9,930 nt of DNA from Phenylobacterium sp. (lineage in GTDB: Bacteria > Pseudomonadota > Alphaproteobacteria > Caulobacterales > Caulobacteraceae): positions 1-9,930 of the forward strand of contig JANXXA010000478.1 in assembly GCA_025350885.1 (NCBI GenBank), read 5' to 3'. The position numbers were made by a program, and so were the translations under genes. Of this stretch, positions 6,253-9,930 are shown one piece after another (the first letter of the stretch is position 1; each line of letters opens with the position of its first letter). Below the pieces are notes generated by a model, which ran no database searches, was not told the origin of the DNA, and saw only the letters and a list, made by a program, of their open reading frames with translations.

Positions 6253-6702
6253 CTACCCCCCGTAAATGATCGACATCGTCTCGGCGACGCAGGCAGGCTT
6301 GTCCTCGCCTTCGATCTCGATGGTGCACTCGTTCTTCAGCTGCATGCCGCCGGCCTTGGGCTCGGCGCCGATCAGTTTCTGGCGCATGCGCACGCGCTTG
6401 CCGACCCGCACCATATTGATGAAGCGCACCTTGTCGGAGCCGTAGTTGATGCCCCGCGTCACGCCCTTCACCGGCAACATCCCCTGGCCGAGGAAGGGAA
6501 TCAGCGACAGGGTCAGGTAGCCGTGGGCGATCGGGCCGCCGATCTCGCGAGTGGCGCGCTCCACATCGACGTGGATCCACTGATGGTCGCCGGTGGCCTC
6601 GGCGAACATGTTGACCCGGGCCTGATCGACAAGCACCCAGTCCGAAACGCCCACTTCCGTGCCGATCAGACCGGGCAGGTCCTTAATCTCAACCGGGTTC
6701 AT
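6253..6702 (-). CDS. MaoC-like (R)-specific enoyl-CoA hydratase
   Basis: This 149-aa single hotdog-fold protein has the size of PhaJ/MaoC-type hydratases, which hydrate trans-2-enoyl-CoA to (R)-3-hydroxyacyl-CoA. The hydratase-2 signature is present as FAEATGDHQWIHVD (33-46), giving the catalytic pair D39 and H44. It is followed by GGPIAHGYLTLSL (55-67), the substrate-tunnel helix of the family. The start at 6702 is well supported by GAGGGAG about six bases upstream; a longer frame to 6765 overlaps the promoter. The gene follows the DUF1330 and acyl-CoA synthetase genes but appears to have its own promoter. The likely role is a hydration step on an acyl-CoA made by the neighbouring synthetase; the chain length it prefers cannot be told. 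It could also belong to the NodN-like MaoC branch. Confidence 0.9.
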   Translation of the reverse strand: MNPVEIKDLPGLIGTEVGVSDWVLVDQARVNMFAEATGDHQWIHVDVERATREIGGPIAHGYLTLSLIPFLGQGMLPVKGVTRGINYGSDKVRFINMVRVGKRVRMRQKLIGAEPKAGGMQLKNECTIEIEGEDKPACVAETMSIIYGG

Positions 6703-6737
6703 TTGTCGCTCCCTCACGCTTTTCGTTGTCGTCAACC

Positions 6738-6765
6738 GGTCTAGCATCTGACGACGAGCGGGCAA
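6738..6765 (-). promoter_or_regulatory. Putative housekeeping promoter of the MaoC gene
   Basis: On the minus strand TTGCCCG (6759-6765), a 13-base gap and GCTAGACC (6738-6745) fit the Caulobacter pattern TTGACGS, 10-14 bases, GCTANAWC, with 5/7 and 7/8 matches. Transcription would start about 30 nt before the ATG at 6702. This suggests the MaoC gene is not only read from the synthetase operon. Confidence 0.48.
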
Positions 6766-6785
6766 GCGCGCTGCTGCGATGACGT

Positions 6786-7073
6786 CTAGACGCCTTCAAA
6801 CGCCATCACCTCGCCGATGCTGGCGCTACGCCGCAGCGCCAGCATCGGACGATACTCGTCAGAGCCATACCAGGCCTGCAGCGAGGCCATATCCGGAAAC
6901 TCGAGGAGCACCTGACGGCGGGCCTCCAGATCGCCTTCGAGTCGCAACCCGAGGCTCCCGCGCGCCAGGTAGCGTCCGCCGAAGCGTTCGATCATGGCGG
7001 GGACCTGGGCGCCATAAGCCTCGAAACCCGCGGCGTCTGTGACCTCGATATTCACATACAGATAGGCTGGCAT
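6786..7073 (-). CDS. DUF1330 family protein (dimeric alpha/beta barrel fold)
   Basis: This 95-aa protein starts MPAYLYVNIEVTDAAGFEAY, the hallmark beginning of DUF1330 proteins, followed by VPAMIERFGGRYLARG (24-39), LLEFPDMASLQAWYGSDEY (56-74) and a closing RRSASIGEVMAFEGV. DUF1330 proteins have the ferredoxin-like fold of dimeric alpha/beta barrels. Most have no proven role, though they often sit beside acyl-CoA and degradative genes. I chose ATG 7073 because GGGAG lies seven bases upstream and the domain begins there. ATG 7091 is in frame and would overlap the synthetase stop as ATGA, so an 18-bp longer version is possible. Either way it appears translationally linked to the acyl-CoA synthetase. 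Function within the pathway is unknown. Confidence 0.87.
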   Translation of the reverse strand: MPAYLYVNIEVTDAAGFEAYGAQVPAMIERFGGRYLARGSLGLRLEGDLEARRQVLLEFPDMASLQAWYGSDEYRPMLALRRSASIGEVMAFEGV

Positions 7074-7087
7074 GCTGTTGCTCCCGT

Positions 7088-8629
7088 TCATCCGATGCGC
7101 GCGCCGTCCTTGGCCCAGTAGGCGTCGCGGATCAGGCGCTTGTAGAGCTTGCCGGTGGCGTGGCGGGGCAGTTCGGCCATGAAGTCGATGACGCGGGGGC
7201 ATTTCACGTGGCTGAGGTGCGCCCGCGCATAGGCCATCAGGTCGGCGCGCAGGTCGTCGCCGGCGTCGGCCCAGTCCAGTGGCTGGACCACGGCGATCAC
7301 ATTCTCGCCCATCTCGTCATCCGGCGCGCCGACCACGGCCACGTCGGCGACCCGGGGATGGCCGATCAACAGGTTCTCCAGCTCCTGCGGATAGATGTTC
7401 ACCCCGCCGGAGATGATCATGAAGCTCTTGCGGTCGGTGAGGTAGAGATAGCCCTCCTCGTCCACCCAGCCCACATCGCCGAGCGTTGTCCAGCCGTGCT
7501 TGTTGCGCGAGTCGGCGGTCTTGGCCGGGTCGCCGTGGTATTCGAACTGGCCGCCGCCTTCAAAGAACACCATGCCCTCGGCGCGCGGCGGCAACGGGTC
7601 GCCGTCGTCGTCGCAGATTCTGACCTGGGCCGTCAGCCCGCGCCCGACCGAGCCCTTGTGCGCCAGCCACTCCTGGGACGTGATGACGCAGAAGCCGTTG
7701 CCCTCGGTGCCGGCATAGTATTCGTGCACGATCGGGCCCCACCAGGCGATCATCTGCTCCTTGACTGGCACCGGGCAGGGCGCCGCGGCGTGGAACACCG
7801 ACGTCAGGCTCGAGGTGTCGTAGCGCGCACGCACCTCAGGCGGCAGCTTGAGCATGCGCACGAAGTGGGTCGGCACCCATTGGGCGGACGTCACCTGGTA
7901 CTGGCCGATGAAGCGCAGCGCGTCCTCGGGATCGAACCGCTCCATCATCACCACGGTGCCGCCCATCGACTGGACGGCGATGGACCAGCCCAGCGGGGCG
8001 GCGTGATAGAGCGGCGCCGGCGATAGATAGACGGTATCCGGCGTCCAGCCATAGAGCGCCTGGCCCAGCATCGCCAGCGGACTGGGGGCGTCGATCGCCG
8101 GATCGACATCGCCGGCGCGCTTGACCCCCTTGGGACGGCCGGTGGTGCCGGACGAATAGAGCATGGCGCGCCCAGCGGATTCGTCGGCGATCGGCGTCGT
8201 CGGGAACGGCGCGCGGGCGTCCTCGAAGCTCTTGAACGGCCCCGTCTCGCCGCCGACCATATAGAGGCCGACGCCGGCGATCAGCGGCGCCACAGCCAGG
8301 GCGGTCTCGGCCAGCGCCTGGGAGGCGATGAACAGCTTGGCCGCGCAATCCTTGACGATATATTCGACCTCGCCGGGGGTCAGCTTCGACGACAGGCAGG
8401 TAAACCGCAGGCCCGAGCGCTGGGCCGCCCACAGGATCTCGTAATAGCGCGGGTGATTGTCGATGAAGAGGGCGATGGCGTCACCGGTCGCGAGCCCCAG
8501 GCTGCGAAACATCCGCGCGCCCTGGTTCGAGCGCGCGTCGAGCTCACCATAGGTCACCGTCTCGCCGGAATAGGCCATGATGTAGGCTGGCTTGTCCGGG
8601 TTCGCCTTGGCGTGGATCGAGGGATGCAT
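7088..8629 (-). CDS. Acyl-CoA synthetase (AMP-forming, ANL superfamily)
   Basis: This 513-aa enzyme should activate a carboxylic acid with ATP to an acyl-adenylate and pass it to CoA. The superfamily core motifs appear in order: YSSGTTGRPKGVK (A3 loop, 158-170), EYYAGTEG (A5, 303-310), LGDVGWVDEEGYLYLTDR (A7, D385 to A8 hinge R400), KSFMIISGGVNIYPQELE (A8, 401-418) and ATGKLYKR near the end with the adenylation lysine K494 (A10). The length suits a medium/long-chain or aryl-type acyl-CoA ligase, but the substrate cannot be read off. The start at 8629 is supported by a strong GGGAGG six bases upstream. That site is partly covered by a small hairpin. The gene heads a leftward unit with DUF1330 and perhaps MaoC, and is divergent from the crotonase gene. 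Confidence 0.93.
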   Translation of the reverse strand: MHPSIHAKANPDKPAYIMAYSGETVTYGELDARSNQGARMFRSLGLATGDAIALFIDNHPRYYEILWAAQRSGLRFTCLSSKLTPGEVEYIVKDCAAKLFIASQALAETALAVAPLIAGVGLYMVGGETGPFKSFEDARAPFPTTPIADESAGRAMLYSSGTTGRPKGVKRAGDVDPAIDAPSPLAMLGQALYGWTPDTVYLSPAPLYHAAPLGWSIAVQSMGGTVVMMERFDPEDALRFIGQYQVTSAQWVPTHFVRMLKLPPEVRARYDTSSLTSVFHAAAPCPVPVKEQMIAWWGPIVHEYYAGTEGNGFCVITSQEWLAHKGSVGRGLTAQVRICDDDGDPLPPRAEGMVFFEGGGQFEYHGDPAKTADSRNKHGWTTLGDVGWVDEEGYLYLTDRKSFMIISGGVNIYPQELENLLIGHPRVADVAVVGAPDDEMGENVIAVVQPLDWADAGDDLRADLMAYARAHLSHVKCPRVIDFMAELPRHATGKLYKRLIRDAYWAKDGARIG

Positions 8630-8637
8630 GGTCGTCC

Positions 8638-8653
8638 TCCCATGGCGATGGGA
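8638..8653 (-). promoter_or_regulatory. Hairpin overlapping the acyl-CoA synthetase ribosome-binding site
   Basis: On the minus strand TCCCAT-CGCC-ATGGGA forms a perfect 6-bp stem with a 4-nt loop. Its 3' arm supplies the GGGA of the GGGAGG Shine-Dalgarno sequence for the ATG at 8629. It could modulate translation; this is structural inference only. Confidence 0.35.
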
Positions 8654-8701
8654 AGCCAGTCTCCGTCGCCGATTAAACTTCGTTGTCCAGCTATAGCGGG
8701 C

Positions 8702-8722
8702 CTTGACCTACCGTCCGTCAAG
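8702..8722. promoter_or_regulatory. 21-bp inverted repeat, candidate operator of the divergent acyl-CoA genes
   Basis: Perfect 6-bp arms CTTGAC (8702-8707) and GTCAAG (8717-8722) flank a 9-base centre in which AC and GT also pair symmetrically, giving 8 of 10 symmetric positions. It lies in the 125-bp gap between the divergent synthetase and crotonase genes. The right arm contributes a minus-strand TTGACG and the left arm a plus-strand TTGACC, both -35-like. A palindromic GCTATAGC (8690-8697) nearby resembles a -10 for the synthetase, though the spacing from TTGACG is longer than usual. A TetR/FadR-type regulator of fatty acid genes would fit; none is in the window. Confidence 0.5.
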
Positions 8723-8754
8723 CACGGTGAAATGACCCAAACCGGGAGAAAGCC

Positions 8755-9639
8755 ATGGCCGCGCCGACCTTTGAGACCCTGCTCTACGCCGTTGAGGACG
8801 GGGTCGCCCTGATCACCCTCAATCGACCGGAAAAGCTCAACGCCTTCAACACCCAGATGATGCGAGACATGATCGCCGCCTTCGACGCCACCGACGCCGA
8901 CGATGCGGTGCGCTGTGTGATCGTCACCGGCGCGGGCCGGGCGTTCTGCGCCGGCGCGGATCTTTCGGCGGGCGCCCAGACCTTCGACTACGACGCGCGG
9001 GGCGGCGAGGACCGGGCGGCGCGCACCCGCGACGGGGCCCAGCGCGACGGGGGCGGCCTGCTGACCTTGCGCATCTTCGACAGTCTCAAGCCGGTGATCG
9101 CCGCGGTGAACGGCGCCGCGGTCGGGGTCGGGGCCACCATGCAGCTGGCCATGGACATCCGCTTGGTGTCGACGCAGGCGCGGTACGGCTTTGTCTTCGC
9201 CCGTCGCGGGCTGAACCCCGAGGCCGCGTCCTCCTGGTTTCTGCCGCATCTGGTGGGTGTCCAGACAGCGCTGGAGTGGTGCTACACCGGTCGCATCTTC
9301 CCGGCTCAGGAAGCGCTCGACCGCGGACTGGCGCGCTCGATCCACGCGCCGGAGGACCTGCTGCCGGCCGCCAGGGCGCTGGCCCGTGAGATCGCCGACA
9401 ACGCCGCTCCGGTGTCCGTCGCCCTGACCCGGCAGCTGATCTGGCGAATGGCCGGCGCCGCGCACCCGATGGAAGCCCATTGGGCCGACAGCCGCGGCAT
9501 CCAGGCCCGGGGCCGCTCGGGCGACGCCCGCGAAGGGGTCACGTCGTTCCTCGAAAAGCGGCCCGCGGCGTTCCCGGACAAGGTTTCCAGCGGCCTGCCG
9601 GACATCTGGCCCAATTGGGTCGCGCCGGAATTCAAATAG
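8755..9639 (+). CDS. Crotonase-fold (enoyl-CoA hydratase/isomerase) family protein
   Basis: This 294-aa protein has the crotonase fold: VALITLNRPEKLNAFN (17-32), the first oxyanion-hole segment FCAGADLS (64-71), and the second, IAAVNGAAVGVGATMQLAMDIRLVS (115-139). Hydratase positions equivalent to rat Glu144 and Glu164 are T128 and F148, so the classical hydration pair is missing. E156 in RGLNPEAASSWFLP sits where some isomerase-type members carry their acid. It may therefore be an enoyl-CoA isomerase or another crotonase rather than a hydratase. GGGAG about eight bases before ATG 8755 supports the start. An inserted charged Gly/Arg/Asp-rich loop (79-100) and a C-terminal trimerisation helix region end in WPNWVAPEFK. 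It is divergent from the acyl-CoA synthetase, with a shared candidate operator. Confidence 0.9.
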   Translation: MAAPTFETLLYAVEDGVALITLNRPEKLNAFNTQMMRDMIAAFDATDADDAVRCVIVTGAGRAFCAGADLSAGAQTFDYDARGGEDRAARTRDGAQRDGGGLLTLRIFDSLKPVIAAVNGAAVGVGATMQLAMDIRLVSTQARYGFVFARRGLNPEAASSWFLPHLVGVQTALEWCYTGRIFPAQEALDRGLARSIHAPEDLLPAARALAREIADNAAPVSVALTRQLIWRMAGAAHPMEAHWADSRGIQARGRSGDAREGVTSFLEKRPAAFPDKVSSGLPDIWPNWVAPEFK

Positions 9640-9768
9640 CCGCCTGGGGGTTCAAAGCCCAAAGGTAGAGAGGCCGCCGCTTACTGGGTGAGATCGTCGG
9701 ATTGATTTCAACGCGGCAATTGAAGTTGGGTTTTTCGGCTTTCCGGCGAGCTCAGCTCTATTGTGTGC

Positions 9769-9795
9769 TTGTCGCGCCGATAAGTTCCCGATAAT
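9769..9795 (+). promoter_or_regulatory. Putative promoter and repeat site upstream of mucR-like gene
   Basis: TTGTCG (9769-9774) and GATAAT (9790-9795) are separated by 15 bases. The heptamer CCGATAA occurs twice, at 9777-9783 and 9788-9794, 11 bp apart (one helical turn), and covers the -10. A GAATC (CcrM-type GANTC) site follows at 9816-9820. The whole gap from 9640 to 9862 is AT-richer than the genes and holds no convincing terminator for the crotonase gene. Confidence 0.35.
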
Positions 9796-9862
9796 GGTCT
9801 CGCAACTGATCTCTTGAATCATTTCGGCGTCCGGGGCGGCGCGGTTTCTATGGAAAACAACA

Positions 9863-9930
9863 ATGGACGATAAGTCGGAAGTCATCGAGATGACCGCGGA
9901 TATTGTGTCGGCCTATGTCGGCAACAATTC
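9863..9930 (+). CDS. mucR: MucR/Ros family transcriptional regulator, N-terminal fragment
   Basis: Only the first 22 codons are in the window: MDDKSEVIEMTADIVSAYVG, then NN. This matches the characteristic N-terminus of MucR/Ros proteins (E/LTA.IVSAYV.NN), which carry an oligomerising N-terminal region and a C-terminal Cys2His2-type zinc finger that binds AT-rich DNA. In Caulobacter-like bacteria MucR proteins act with SciP on cell-cycle genes; in rhizobia they control exopolysaccharide and virulence genes. GGAAAA at 9852-9857 may serve as the ribosome-binding site. The zinc finger and stop lie beyond the edge, so integrity cannot be judged. Confidence 0.82.
   Translation, partial: MDDKSEVIEMTADIVSAYVGNN

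Noticed and set aside
7160..8026. A 288-codon plus-strand frame
   Set aside because: It lies antisense within the acyl-CoA synthetase and is His/Arg/Val/Gly-rich without recognisable motifs; a codon-bias shadow.
8554..9480. A 308-codon minus-strand frame
   Set aside because: It is antisense to the crotonase gene and crosses the divergent promoter and the synthetase start; composition and context indicate a shadow.
9652..9885. A 77-codon minus-strand frame
   Set aside because: It overlaps the leader and start of the mucR-like gene, and its sequence resembles no known protein.
1..9930. CRISPR array, insertion sequence or transposase
   Set aside because: No regularly spaced repeats, no transposase motifs and no terminal inverted repeats were seen on either strand.

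Overview
The window is GC-rich alphaproteobacterial chromosome, most likely Caulobacteraceae (Caulobacter/Phenylobacterium-like). The reasons are the codon bias, promoter-like elements resembling the Caulobacter housekeeping consensus (TTGACGS, 10-14 bases, GCTANAWC), a MucR/Ros-type regulator at the right edge, and a set of fatty acyl-CoA genes common in that family. This placement is inference; no marker gene in the window proves it.

Left part (1-2275) looks accessory. A leftward hypothetical gene runs off the left edge. Its putative promoter carries a 13-bp palindrome over the -10. Facing away from it is a two-gene unit: a 383-aa protein built like a polymorphic toxin (Ala/Arg/Gln-rich helical front, pre-toxin middle, His-containing C-terminal domain), overlapping by GTGA an acidic, Trp-rich 140-aa protein that looks like its immunity partner. 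No secretion gene is visible. A 303-bp gene-free stretch follows, holding a terminator-like hairpin, short CAGGGAA-type repeats and two more hairpins. It ends exactly at the 3' end of tRNA-Pro, so this tRNA may mark the edge of an integrated element.

Middle part (2276-6248) is ordinary chromosome. Divergent tRNA-Pro(CGG) and tRNA-Gln(TTG) genes share a promoter region. Then come two coupled leftward genes, oligopeptidase B (complete Ser-Asp-His triad) and a phosphinothricin-type GNAT acetyltransferase. Divergent from them is a trypsin-like protease with no signal peptide.

Right part (6253-9639) is an acyl-CoA cluster. A MaoC-type (R)-enoyl-CoA hydratase, a DUF1330 protein and an acyl-CoA synthetase run leftward, and a crotonase-fold protein runs rightward. 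The synthetase and the crotonase diverge from a 125-bp intergenic region that holds a long inverted repeat, a likely shared operator. The set suggests activation of a carboxylic acid to its CoA ester followed by hydration/isomerisation steps, substrate unknown. The crotonase lacks both classical hydratase glutamates.

The right edge holds the first 22 codons of a MucR-family regulator behind a 223-bp AT-richer leader. The most novel-looking item is the toxin/immunity-like pair at 402-1972.
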